This document shows positions 9,110 to 18,191 of a stretch of 64,000 bases of DNA, in pieces (positions within the stretch are counted from its first letter, which is position 1; every line of letters starts with the position of its first letter). Made by a program: the position numbers and the translations under genes. The DNA is from Akkermansia muciniphila (GTDB taxonomy: Bacteria; Verrucomicrobiota; Verrucomicrobiia; Verrucomicrobiales; Akkermansiaceae): positions 2,046,001-2,110,000 of the forward strand of contig NZ_CP114598.1 of NCBI RefSeq assembly GCF_030848305.1. Reading direction: 5' to 3'. Below the pieces are notes generated by a model. The model made no database searches. It saw nothing but the letters and a program-made list of their open reading frames with translations, and was not told where the DNA came from.

Positions 9110-11272
9110 TTATGGTTCAAAGGGAATGTTCAGAGCTTCATACGCCAGCATCCTGCATTGCTTGATATCCAGTTTGCCGGATGGGAGCATCGGAATGCGC
9201 TCTACGGGAATAATTTCCTTGGGGCACCAGAGGGCCGGCAGTCCCTGGTCAATCAGGCCATGCCTGATGAGGGTCCGAGCCTGGTGTACGTAATCCGTCA
9301 CCAGGGTGGTGAGCAGGGCTACGGCTTCCCCTTTTACGGGATCCGGAATGGTGACGACGGCTATCCGTCGTTCTTCGTCCGCCGGATCCAGATTCCAAAT
9401 GTTCATAATGGCGGCTTCCAGGGCTTCATGAGGCACCATTTCCCCGCCTATTTTGGAGAAGCGGGAAATGCGTCCTTCAATCTTCAGGAAGCCGAATTCG
9501 TCTGCGGAACCTATGTCTCCGGTTTTTAGCCAGCCGTCCACGAAAATGTCCCGGTCGATTTCCGGGCCGCCCAGATAGCCGGGAAAGATATTCGGCCCTT
9601 TCAGCCAGATCATGCCGGGAGTAGTGATGGGGACCACGCGTCCCGTGTGGGGGCTGGTGATGCGTATGGCGAGTCCGGGAAGGAGGGCTCCTACGGAACT
9701 CTTCTTCATGCCGGGAATGAAGTCTCCGGCGGCATTGGATGGCGCCGGATCAATGAAGTTGACGGAACAGACGGGAGATGCTTCCGTCAGGCCGTAGCCC
9801 TCGCAGGGAATGACGCCGAATTTTTCCCGGAAAGCAGTAGCAAGGTCTTCCGGCAATTTTTCCGCGCCAACGATTAGATAGCGGACGGTTTGAAAGGTGT
9901 CCGTTTCGCAACGTTTCATAAAACCGCGCAGGAAAGTGGGCGTAGTGACTACTAGACTGATTCCGTACTGCTTGATAAGGGCTCCCAGCCGTTTAGCCTC
10001 AAGAGGGGACGGGTAGGTGACCATGTCATACCCGCCGATCATCGGATACCAGAGTCCGATGGTGATGCCGAAGCAGTGGAATACAGGCAGGCTTCCCAGA
10101 AACCTGCTTTGCGGTTCCAGCGTAATGCGGGAAGAACATTGAGAGATGTTGGAAAGAAGATTGTGATGGGTCAGAGGCACGCCTTTAGGCTCTCCGGAAG
10201 AGCCGGAAGTGAACATCAGCACGGCTTCGTCTGCTCCTGTAGGAGCATCCAGCCCCAGCTTCTTAATAATGAAACCCGCTGTCAGGAATTTGATGGCGAG
10301 GCCCCAGCGTTTGGCGGAACCTTTAAGCAGGGGAAGTTCCCGCTCCATGAGGATCAGATCCCGCTGGGGGGGCCACGGGAAATTCTGGAGCTTTCGCATG
10401 AAGGTATCCGCAGTGATGAACCAGTCCACGCCGGACTGCTTTACAGAGCTGGCGAAGGCTCCTTCCGAGGCGGAATAATTGAAATTCACCGGCGTTTTCC
10501 CGGCGAACAGGCAGCCCAGATTGGCTATGGCCGCTCCCTTGCCCGGCGGAAGAATGATGCCGACCCGGCGGTTCGAGGTAATTTTTTTCAACCGCTTGGC
10601 AAAGGCTACGGAAATGGCCAGCAGCTGGCCGTAAGTCAGCGTCGTGTCGTCAATGCCGTCGATGACCCGGCAGTCGGAATGAAGTTTGAGGCTGCGGAAA
10701 AGGAGGGCGGACAGGGAACCGTGGAGCTGGGGCAGCGTGGCGTATGCCTGGGCGGAGCATTCCAGCCACGCGGAAGTAAGGCGCGCCGCCATCTCGGCCC
10801 CAGGAGCCAGTTTGGGGAGAATATGTATCTGGATATCCGCCTGGGCGTCCGTATCGGCCTCCGCGTCCAGCACGGAGTTCGTATAAAAGCCGGTATAGAC
10901 CGGTACGGGGGAAATGTGCAGGGCTTCCAGAGCCTTGATGACCCGCGCCGGAATTTGGCTGATGGAGCCTTTCACATGGGAGACGGGGCCGGGCAGGAAT
11001 ACTACTCTTTTGCCTGCGTTAAGGCGTTCCATGATGGCGGAACGCAGCGCAATAGGGTCGCTGCCCCCGGCCTGGAACAGGATGCCGTCCGCTTTAGTGG
11101 ATTCCAGATGGGAGGCGGTGGCTGTATCCGGAGGGAGGCCTTCTTCCACCAGGTAGGTCATGCGGTCCCTGCCCAGTTCTTTTTCGAACATCAGCAGGGT
11201 TTTATAAGATACTTTGTTGAAAATCAACAGATCACCTGATTCGGATAAATTGGAGGAACCAAAAATGGCCAT
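9110..11272 (-). CDS. AMP-binding acyl-CoA/acyl-ACP synthetase with degenerate N-terminal acyltransferase-like region (Aas-like)
   Basis: The C-terminal two thirds is an ANL-family adenylating enzyme: P-loop LMFTSGSSGEPKGVPLTH, GYGLTEASPV, and the hinge region WLKTGDIGSADEFGFLKIEGR followed by a late lysine in PSGKLDI. The first 200 residues contain KRVVFLPGPVSHVKGSI and SPVPVYTGFY, like the later part of a PlsC acyltransferase domain, but the HX4D motif is not seen. This matches the layout of Aas, which re-acylates lysophospholipid, with the transferase half possibly inactive. The ATG at 11272 (MAIFGSSN) is chosen over a TTG at 11329. It precedes xseA by 3 bases, so both are likely one transcript. 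Confidence 0.75.
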   Translation of the reverse strand: MAIFGSSNLSESGDLLIFNKVSYKTLLMFEKELGRDRMTYLVEEGLPPDTATASHLESTKADGILFQAGGSDPIALRSAIMERLNAGKRVVFLPGPVSHVKGSISQIPARVIKALEALHISPVPVYTGFYTNSVLDAEADTDAQADIQIHILPKLAPGAEMAARLTSAWLECSAQAYATLPQLHGSLSALLFRSLKLHSDCRVIDGIDDTTLTYGQLLAISVAFAKRLKKITSNRRVGIILPPGKGAAIANLGCLFAGKTPVNFNYSASEGAFASSVKQSGVDWFITADTFMRKLQNFPWPPQRDLILMERELPLLKGSAKRWGLAIKFLTAGFIIKKLGLDAPTGADEAVLMFTSGSSGEPKGVPLTHHNLLSNISQCSSRITLEPQSRFLGSLPVFHCFGITIGLWYPMIGGYDMVTYPSPLEAKRLGALIKQYGISLVVTTPTFLRGFMKRCETDTFQTVRYLIVGAEKLPEDLATAFREKFGVIPCEGYGLTEASPVCSVNFIDPAPSNAAGDFIPGMKKSSVGALLPGLAIRITSPHTGRVVPITTPGMIWLKGPNIFPGYLGGPEIDRDIFVDGWLKTGDIGSADEFGFLKIEGRISRFSKIGGEMVPHEALEAAIMNIWNLDPADEERRIAVVTIPDPVKGEAVALLTTLVTDYVHQARTLIRHGLIDQGLPALWCPKEIIPVERIPMLPSGKLDIKQCRMLAYEALNIPFEP

Positions 11273-11510
11273 GGGAAAAAGATAAAAACTTGCTTGAGGC
11301 ATTTTAGCAAGTTGCAGGGCCGGGAGCAAGGAGGAAAGATATGACCCCGGTTGCTTTTCCTTTAGTCATGCCTGTTATTGAAAACCTTTCCCTGCTTGGT
11401 GCGCTTTTATGAAAAAATGTTGTTTTTCGTGGCATGGTCTGGATTCTGCGTTTTTCTCCTGCGGAGGCGTTTCCGTGAATCAGTTTGTTCCGATATTTCA
11501 CTTGCTGATT

Positions 11511-11760
11511 GATGGAGCTGGCAGGCAGCAACATCTTCGGACGAGAAGCGCTGGGGGAAATCCGGGTCAACGCGGCGCAGGACCTGGGAGACCGGAGGGG
11601 AGAAACAAACGTCTCCCTGCTGGGCAACCCCGGCTTCACGCAAAGCGTGAGAGGGGCGAAAGCGGGAACGACGGCGCTGCAGCTCGGAGCGGGGCTGAGC
11701 GTGCCGGTGGGGACGAAAGGAACCGTCTTCGTCAACGGCAATGCGGACATCCGTGACGGG
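11511..11760 (+). pseudogene. Orphan copy of an autotransporter beta-barrel end
   Basis: These 250 bases align without gaps to 17681-17930 inside the large autotransporter gene, with nine differences counted by eye (about 96 percent identity). They encode NIFGREALGEIRVNAAQDLG and GTKGTVFVNGNADIRDG of the barrel, but the last strand and terminal aromatic residue are missing, and the frame runs into unrelated sequence until 11817. There is no matching upstream passenger or barrel start. It is best read as a remnant of a second autotransporter or a by-product of recombination between copies. Confidence 0.85.
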
Positions 11761-11854
11761 GCCGGCTCTGCTGTTCGGAGATCAGTTTTTATAATATATT
11801 GGAATAATTTATGTTAAAATTGTTTTTTGCGTCAAAATCGCTTGGATTCATAAA

Positions 11855-11871
11855 GCGGATTAAAAATTCGC
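11855..11871. repeat. Left recombination-type site of switch 1
   Basis: GCGGAT-TAAAA-ATTCGC. Bases 11854-11867 are a perfect inverted match to 12038-12051. The site shares its outer arms with those of switches 2 and 3 but has its own 5-base core. Confidence 0.65.
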
Positions 11872-11885
11872 CGTGCGATGGGAAC

Positions 11886-11911
11886 CGGGCCAATATACCA
11901 GAGTTGGCCCG
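11886..11911 (+). terminator. Hairpin inside switch 1, likely terminator
   Basis: CGGGCCAA and TTGGCCCG form an 8-base stem with a 10-base loop, followed by the T-rich ATTGTTTGTTT. It would stop transcripts entering from the barrel remnant. It lies inside the invertible segment, so its direction would change on inversion. Confidence 0.55.
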
Positions 11912-12033
11912 ATTGTTTGTTTATACTGATAAGGATAGAGTGATGGATATCCTTGGCTCCAGACCAGATAAAGGATGAAAGGTCTCTTCTGAAAGATGCA
12001 CAACACCTACGGAATCAACGTTTAAGCTTGTAG

Positions 12034-12050
12034 GTGGATTTTTAATCCGC
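12034..12050. repeat. Right recombination-type site of switch 1
   Basis: GTGGAT-TTTTA-ATCCGC, the inverted partner of 11855-11871. It also forms the whole spacer between the apparent -35 (TTGTAG) and -10 (TAATGA) of the autotransporter promoter. Confidence 0.65.
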
Positions 12051-12113
12051 TAATGATGATAAAAAGCCTCCTGTCAGGTTCGGGAGGAAGTTTCCGTACA
12101 TCTTTTAAAAATC

Positions 12114-15100
12114 ATGAAGCTGCACCTTCCTTTAAGTCTTTTGTCCTCCCTGCTTGCCTGCATAGCCGCTGTTTCCTCACCACGTGCCGCTGCGGAAACC
12201 TATACATGGCTGGGAGGGACGGTGGATGTTCATTTGAATACTAACTGGACTCCGGATTACGGCAGCGGCAACTGGTCGGCAACATGGGCCGGTACGGCGA
12301 CGAACAGCATGCGTTTTGATGCGGGAAGCATGACGGGGCAGCTCAAGGCTCTTCAAGCTTCTTTCAATACGCTTTCGCTTGGGGGCATAACTGTTACGGA
12401 TAATTCTGACGGATTCAGCGTTTCCAAGAGCAATGGCTCCAACCGCACCATTAATTTGCGTGATGGAGGAGAAGGATATACGCTGTTTGATATAGGCGGG
12501 GATTTTTCTCTGGGTGTTGCCAACCAGGTATGGAATGGAGTTGTTTTCAATTCCGGCGCCCTGTTTAAAATTGCGGCCGGCAAGACCATGAATATTTACG
12601 GTGGTCTTGGAACGGCCGGGACGGGAGCCAAGACAATGACGGTGGGGGCTGACGGTTTTTCAGGTATCCTTGTTCTGAATACGGCGGCCCAGTCCTCCAT
12701 GACGGCTGATTGGGTGATTTCCCATGGAGCGACCGTTCAATTGAACAATGCCGCGGCTCTGGGTTCCGGCTCAGTCAGCTTAAACGGCGGCAATGTGACG
12801 GCCCAGCATAATGCCGTCTATAATAATGCCCTGACCGTGAGCGGTTCCTCCGGCATGACCGTGAATGCTGCCACTCAGTTCGCCAATGTCAGCCTTTCCA
12901 ATGCCTCGGCCCTGAATATGAACGGAGGAACGCTCGGCATTGCGAACGCCGGTGTTTTGACGTTGGGCTCTTCAGGAACCATTACAGGGAATTTGACGCT
13001 GGGAAACGCGTCTCTTCTGAATTTTTCCGCTCTTCCGGCGTCCGGAGCATACTTGCTTAATGTAACAGGAACGCTGACCGTGAACAGCGAACTGCTTCTG
13101 GGGCAGGGAACGATGGAAGGCGTGGCCTGGGCGGAGGGTTCGTACAGCCTGATTCATGCGGGTTCCGTGACAGGAGTCCCTGCCAGTTCCTTTGTTCTGG
13201 GCGACAATCTTCTGGGTTCCTGGAGCACGGAGAACAATAATCTTACCCTGGTGGTGGAGCAGGTTGCTTTGCTTGAATGGAAAGGCGGCGACGGGATATG
13301 GTCTGTAACTGCTCCGGCTTCTTCACCGTGGAAAAATGACGGCGTGTATCATAATGGTTCCGGAGTGGTCATGGGAGATATTGACGGGAATTCCCTGCAA
13401 ACAGTAACCATTGATGGCGTTGTCTCTCCCACAATCATGATGGTTCAGGCGGATACGACGGATTATGTATGGAATGCCGCAGAGGTAGGAGGAGCTCTGG
13501 AAGGCAGCGGAAATCTGGAGAAGACCGGCAATGCCAAGCTAACCATTAATATGGATAATGCTGGTTATGCCGGAAAGGTTATTCTGGAGGGTGGAACGCT
13601 TGAAATGGGGAATGACGCTGCTTTAGGCACAGGGGATTTGGCGTTTGACGGCGGTACCCTCCGGTATGGAACAGGAGTAACGGCGGATATTTCCGGTCAG
13701 ATTTCCTCCATGAGCAAGAGTTCCGTGAAAGTGGATACCAACGGCAATAACGTAAGCTGGGCTTCCGCAGATCGTTACAAGACGCTGAACCTGGAAAAGT
13801 CCGGCGACGGCGTGTTGGCTCTTGGCGGCGCCGTGTATACGGGGGCCCTGACGGTGGATGAAGGGGGCGTGTCCATTGCTTCCGGCAGTGTTCAAACGAA
13901 GTTTTCCGCGGGAGTTACGGTGAATGCAGGCGGGACGCTTGCCATTTCCAGCGCCATTAACGGAATATCTGCCGGAGACAATGCCAATATCGTCATCAAC
14001 GGCATGAGCGGAGCGGGGCGGATTGAGCTGGACAACCAGGCTGCCAGGTCCCGTTTCTATATTTCCGGAGATAATTCTTCCTTTACCGGGGAATTGGTGG
14101 CGGCCGGGCTGAACAATAATCCGGGAAATTCGAATGATGCCCGCGACCTTCAGTTTGCCACCGCCGCCAGTATGGGGCGGGGAACGGTCACCTTGAATGG
14201 ACGCGGTTTCTGGCTGGGAACCGTCAACACGGCGGATACCGCTGTTATGGCGACAATCAATATTCTGGAAAAAGGTTCCTATCTGAACGGGGGAAGCGGA
14301 AATTCCTATTACTTCGGCGGGGCGTTTACCGGGTCTGGCTCCATGACCACAGCTCTGGGCAATGCGTTCGCTTATTTGACGGGAGATATGACTGGGTTCC
14401 TGGGAGCATTTTCCCACACAGGCGATTCCCTGTTTACATGGGTGTTCGGCAACAATACGGATGCAGTTCTGAATGATGGAAAGCTTTTCGGGGATGGCGT
14501 GGTGTTGAAGGCTGACGGAGGGACAAGCCTGTTTAAATTTTCCTACACCAATGATATTATCCTGATGAACGCCACTGTAGGAGCGGCAGGGGCCTTGAAC
14601 GCCAGGGTGGAACAGGCCGGAGCCGGAACGCTGGTGCTGACGCAGGATAATAGCGCGACGGGAACGCTCGCCATTACCGGCGGCACGGTTCAGCTGGGCA
14701 ATGGAGAGGCTTCCGGTTCCTGGGCTGGGCAGATTACCGGAGCAGGGGCGCTGGTGGTGGACAGGGCTGCCGGTTCCGCGGCCCTGGAACTGAACTCCAC
14801 CAACAATTATCAGGGAGGAACTACGCTGAATGGCGGTACAGTGAAAGCTCTGGGCGCCGGGTCTCTGGGCGCCGGAGATGTTTCCGTCAACGGCGGCGCC
14901 ATTCTGGATATGAACGGCCAGGAGATTGCCAACAATGTCACTATTACCAAAGGAGGGCTGCAACATGCCGTCTCTTATGTTACGCCAGGCGGCGTAACCG
15001 TAAACGCGGAGGCCGATTCCGGGGATATTGATTTGGGCGGGCTGTCCGGCGACAAAGTGGGCAGCATCAACACCGCTACGGCGGGAACGTCCATTACCGG

Positions 15101-17975
15101 GCTGACAGGGAATCTGACGCTGACGGGAAGCAATTCCCTGCATGTGGGAGTGGAAAATACCATGTATGCCGCTGCCGGGGACCAGAGTAGTCTGATTCAG
15201 TTTAATGATACGGCTACGGGGACTGTTTCTTTCGGCGGAGATTCTTCCGATCTCACGCTGCACATGGATATTGATACGGATATCCTGATTGCCATGCGCG
15301 AACAGGAATCTGTCGGTATTCTGCTGACAGACGGGACGATTACCGGATTGCCGGACAGCGGCCTGGTGGCATGGCTCAACCGGCATCTTACGTTTAATGC
15401 TACGCTGGAAAGCCTGGGCTTTGGCATCCAGGGAGTGGATGGCGGCAGCATTATCATTTCCGGAAGAACGGATCAGATTTATATCGCTTCCGCAGACGGT
15501 TCCTCTGTAACGGAAATTCCGGCCCTGAATTCCTATGCACAGGTGATTGTGGACACGAATCTCACCCTGAATTTTGACGTACCCGCAGCCAATACGGAGA
15601 AGACTGTTATCCGGCATCTTTCCTCCGGCACCAGCAGCACGGGTAACCTGATGGTGAATGCCGCCGGAGACGGTTCCCTGGAAATCGAACTTGCGAACGA
15701 TCTGAACGACTCTGTGTTCAACGGCAATCTTACCGTGAACGGTGACGGCACGGACCTGATCAAGACGGGAGAAAAGACCCTGGCGCTGAATGGCAATGTC
15801 AATACCCCCAATGCGGTTGTTGTTAAAGAAGGCACGCTGGAACTGAACGGAAGCGCCAACAATGTCGGCACGCTGACTCTGGCCTCCGCTTCTGCAGATG
15901 CAATGGCGCGCACCGTGATTGGAGGGACTGTCACAGCCACTCTGTCGGATGAAGATGAAGGCGGTTCCCTGGAAATTGCTGCGGGGGGAATACTCAGAAC
16001 CGCTGGGGATTCCGTCCTGGATCAGGAGACTTCCATTTCCGGAGCGGGGAGTTTGAATATTCAGGAAGGTTCCTCCCTCTCCCTGACGGGGGAAGCCGGC
16101 CTGTCCGGAACTTCCGTGACGCTGAACGGAACGCTGAGCCTGTCCGGGACGGGGGAAAAATCTATCCAGTCCCTCTCCGGTTCCGGAATGCTGGCGTTGA
16201 ACGGCGGCGCCCTGTCTGTCACTTCCGCTTCCGCCAGAAACGGTTCTTTCTCCGGTACGTTGGATGGTGAGGGGCGCATTGACGTATCCGGCAGCGTGAC
16301 CCAGGTAATGCAGACGGGAAGCTCTACGTATGACCTGGGCGTTCATGGAGGGGGGACGCTGGTATTGAAAGGGACCTCTGCCGCTTCCTCGCTTGATTAC
16401 CGGAATGTTGCAGTAGGTTCTGCCGGCGCCCTGCGTATTGAAGCCATTGGACATGAAGCCGGAGACTCCAATACCTCCTTAAACGTCGGCAGCATTGATT
16501 TCCAAAGCGGTTCTACGACGGAATTCGTTTATAATCTAAGCGCGGCGGATCCTTTCGGCTCCGCTATGCTGACGGCGGATTCCATCACCATCGGGAATGG
16601 GGCGGGGTTCTCGCTTGCCAATATGGAAGGCAACACGGGGCTGGGAACGTATGACAGCCTGGACGGCGTGGTTCTGATGACAGCGGACACGATTGACGGC
16701 ATGGCGGAGGGAGAATCTATATCCGTGGGAACTTCCGGCCTGTTTGCCGTTTATTACAAGGATGCGGCCATGAGCCGGGAGGGCAATCATATTGTGCTGA
16801 ATGCCACGGTGCAGCAGGACAATATTTTTACGCCTGCGGTGAACTCCCATAATTCCGGAGCAGGTTCCGACCTTCTGTGGGAGGCCAAGAATAATCTGGA
16901 TGCCACTTCCCAGCTTGGGCAGGTGATGCATTCCATCAGCACCATGGTTACGGGAGATCATTCCGACCTGGCGGGAGCATCCAGGGCTTTGGCAGCGGTG
17001 GCGGGAAGCACAGTCAACGCGCTGGGTACGGCGCAGCGGGACGCCCTGCGCGACCAGATGGGCTGGATCCGCAACCGGACCACCCTCATGGGCGTCAACC
17101 CCGCCTACGTCAACGACGACCTCCCCCGCTTCCACATGTGGATGGAAGGCACGGGCTCCTACGCCCAGCTCGACACCCGGGGGGATGAAAGCGGCTACCG
17201 GCTCACCACCTGGGGAGGCACTGTGGGCATGGACGCGGACCTCAGCGACCGCGTCACCGTGGGAGCGGCCTTCACGGCCAGCTACGGAGACCTGACGGCC
17301 AGCGCGGCGGACAGCGCCGACGGCCACCTGGACAGCTACTACGCCAGTCTCTTCGGGCGCTACCAGAACAAACGCTGGGCGCACACGCTCATCCTGACGG
17401 GAGGATGGAACGACGCGAAACTCAACCGCACGGTCAACTACGGGGAAGGAAGCTACAGCACGCAGGGCAGCACCAGCGGGTGGGGCCTTGGAGCCATGTA
17501 CGAACTCACCTACGACATCTACCTTGACGAAAACCGCAGCAGCGTGCTGCAGCCGCTCGTCAACGCCTCGGTGGTGACGACGCGGATGGACGGCTATGAA
17601 GAAACGGGCGCGGGCAACGCGGGCCTGAACGTCGGCCGGCAGGACTGGACGACGGGAACAGTGGCGCTGGGCGGCCGTTGGATGGGTCTGATAGGCAGCA
17701 ACATCTTCGGACGTGAAGCGCTGGGGGAAATCCGGGTCAACGCGGCGCAGGACCTGGGAGACCGGAGGGGAGAAACAAACGTCTCCCTGTTGGGCAACCC
17801 CGGCTTCGCGCAAAGCGTGAGAGGGGCGAAAGCGGGAACGACGGCGCTGCAGCTCGGAGCGGGGCTGAGCGTGCCGGTGGGGACGAAAGGAACCGTCTTC
17901 GTCAACGGCAACGCGGACATCCGGGACGGGTCCAGCTCGGTGAACGGAAGCGTCGGCTACCGTTACGACTTCTAA
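12114..17975 (+). CDS. Giant autotransporter with beta-strand repeat passenger and C-terminal beta-barrel
   Basis: The 1953-residue protein starts with a signal peptide (MKLHLPLSLLSSLLACIAAV, cleavage near RAAAE). About 1600 residues of Gly/Asn/Ser/Thr-rich passenger follow, with many units such as GGTLEMGNDAALGTGDLAFDGGT and GGTTLNGGTVKALGAGSLGAGD, typical of autotransporter-associated beta-helix repeats. The last 280 residues form a type V barrel (MWMEGTGSYAQLDTRGDESG onward) ending in YRYDF with the required terminal Phe. The passenger is exported through the barrel to the cell surface, plausibly as an adhesin. Codon use shifts sharply to C/G-ending codons from about 17040, where the barrel begins. 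Expression is probably governed by switch 1. Confidence 0.92.
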   Translation: MKLHLPLSLLSSLLACIAAVSSPRAAAETYTWLGGTVDVHLNTNWTPDYGSGNWSATWAGTATNSMRFDAGSMTGQLKALQASFNTLSLGGITVTDNSDGFSVSKSNGSNRTINLRDGGEGYTLFDIGGDFSLGVANQVWNGVVFNSGALFKIAAGKTMNIYGGLGTAGTGAKTMTVGADGFSGILVLNTAAQSSMTADWVISHGATVQLNNAAALGSGSVSLNGGNVTAQHNAVYNNALTVSGSSGMTVNAATQFANVSLSNASALNMNGGTLGIANAGVLTLGSSGTITGNLTLGNASLLNFSALPASGAYLLNVTGTLTVNSELLLGQGTMEGVAWAEGSYSLIHAGSVTGVPASSFVLGDNLLGSWSTENNNLTLVVEQVALLEWKGGDGIWSVTAPASSPWKNDGVYHNGSGVVMGDIDGNSLQTVTIDGVVSPTIMMVQADTTDYVWNAAEVGGALEGSGNLEKTGNAKLTINMDNAGYAGKVILEGGTLEMGNDAALGTGDLAFDGGTLRYGTGVTADISGQISSMSKSSVKVDTNGNNVSWASADRYKTLNLEKSGDGVLALGGAVYTGALTVDEGGVSIASGSVQTKFSAGVTVNAGGTLAISSAINGISAGDNANIVINGMSGAGRIELDNQAARSRFYISGDNSSFTGELVAAGLNNNPGNSNDARDLQFATAASMGRGTVTLNGRGFWLGTVNTADTAVMATINILEKGSYLNGGSGNSYYFGGAFTGSGSMTTALGNAFAYLTGDMTGFLGAFSHTGDSLFTWVFGNNTDAVLNDGKLFGDGVVLKADGGTSLFKFSYTNDIILMNATVGAAGALNARVEQAGAGTLVLTQDNSATGTLAITGGTVQLGNGEASGSWAGQITGAGALVVDRAAGSAALELNSTNNYQGGTTLNGGTVKALGAGSLGAGDVSVNGGAILDMNGQEIANNVTITKGGLQHAVSYVTPGGVTVNAEADSGDIDLGGLSGDKVGSINTATAGTSITGLTGNLTLTGSNSLHVGVENTMYAAAGDQSSLIQFNDTATGTVSFGGDSSDLTLHMDIDTDILIAMREQESVGILLTDGTITGLPDSGLVAWLNRHLTFNATLESLGFGIQGVDGGSIIISGRTDQIYIASADGSSVTEIPALNSYAQVIVDTNLTLNFDVPAANTEKTVIRHLSSGTSSTGNLMVNAAGDGSLEIELANDLNDSVFNGNLTVNGDGTDLIKTGEKTLALNGNVNTPNAVVVKEGTLELNGSANNVGTLTLASASADAMARTVIGGTVTATLSDEDEGGSLEIAAGGILRTAGDSVLDQETSISGAGSLNIQEGSSLSLTGEAGLSGTSVTLNGTLSLSGTGEKSIQSLSGSGMLALNGGALSVTSASARNGSFSGTLDGEGRIDVSGSVTQVMQTGSSTYDLGVHGGGTLVLKGTSAASSLDYRNVAVGSAGALRIEAIGHEAGDSNTSLNVGSIDFQSGSTTEFVYNLSAADPFGSAMLTADSITIGNGAGFSLANMEGNTGLGTYDSLDGVVLMTADTIDGMAEGESISVGTSGLFAVYYKDAAMSREGNHIVLNATVQQDNIFTPAVNSHNSGAGSDLLWEAKNNLDATSQLGQVMHSISTMVTGDHSDLAGASRALAAVAGSTVNALGTAQRDALRDQMGWIRNRTTLMGVNPAYVNDDLPRFHMWMEGTGSYAQLDTRGDESGYRLTTWGGTVGMDADLSDRVTVGAAFTASYGDLTASAADSADGHLDSYYASLFGRYQNKRWAHTLILTGGWNDAKLNRTVNYGEGSYSTQGSTSGWGLGAMYELTYDIYLDENRSSVLQPLVNASVVTTRMDGYEETGAGNAGLNVGRQDWTTGTVALGGRWMGLIGSNIFGREALGEIRVNAAQDLGDRRGETNVSLLGNPGFAQSVRGAKAGTTALQLGAGLSVPVGTKGTVFVNGNADIRDGSSSVNGSVGYRYDF

Positions 17976-17990
17976 CAGGAAGAAACGGGA

Positions 17991-18014
17991 AAGGAGGCTC
18001 GCTGGAGCCTCCTT
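17991..18014 (+). terminator. Hairpin after the autotransporter gene
   Basis: AAGGAGGCTC and GAGCCTCCTT form a perfect 10-base stem with a 4-base loop, 16 bases after the stop codon. The T tract is short. Confidence 0.5.
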
Positions 18015-18028
18015 CCTCCGGGCCCTCC

Positions 18029-18061
18029 AGAGCCGTTCCGGAACAACTCCGGAACGGCTCT
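18029..18061. terminator. Strong hairpin between convergent genes, probable bidirectional terminator
   Basis: AGAGCCGTTCCGGA and TCCGGAACGGCTCT form a perfect 14-base stem with loop ACAAC. It lies between the plus-strand autotransporter and the minus-strand thioesterase. There is no clear T tract on either side, so folding rather than slippage may stop transcription. Confidence 0.55.
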
Positions 18062-18191
18062 GTTGCCCAGGGAAAACCCGCCAGTGCCCCAAGAGGGGCA
18101 AAAATGAGGTAAAAACGCGCCAAATGTTCCCGGCCCCCTCTTCCGCTATTCGGAGCCGGAAAAAAACGGAACGCGAGTAACAGGGCCTTTT

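Larger units (their letters stand above)
11855..12056 (+). promoter_or_regulatory. Putative invertible promoter (switch 1) for the giant autotransporter
   Basis: Two inverted 17-base sites (11855-11871 and 12034-12050) enclose 162 bases. In the present orientation TTGTAG (12028-12033) lies inside, flush with the right site. The site fills a 17-base spacer, and TAATGA (12051-12056) lies outside as the -10. The start codon at 12114 is about 50 bases beyond the expected transcription start. After inversion the hexamer facing the gene would be CGCACG, which is not a promoter element, so the gene should be off. The same design occurs at 40765-40933 and 46206-46382. No recombinase gene is in the window. 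Confidence 0.6.

Noticed and set aside
13623-16454. A 943-residue open frame antisense to the autotransporter passenger
   Set aside because: It mirrors the repetitive passenger, has no start context or recognisable domains and reflects codon bias on the other strand.
18029-18061. Inverted repeat considered as a fourth invertible site pair
   Set aside because: The arms are only five bases apart and lack the RCGGAT-N5-ATCCGC form; a hairpin terminator explains it better.
16536-18101. A 521-residue antisense open frame over the barrel
   Set aside because: It arises from the high GC3 of the barrel; composition is Arg/His/Val-rich with no domain.
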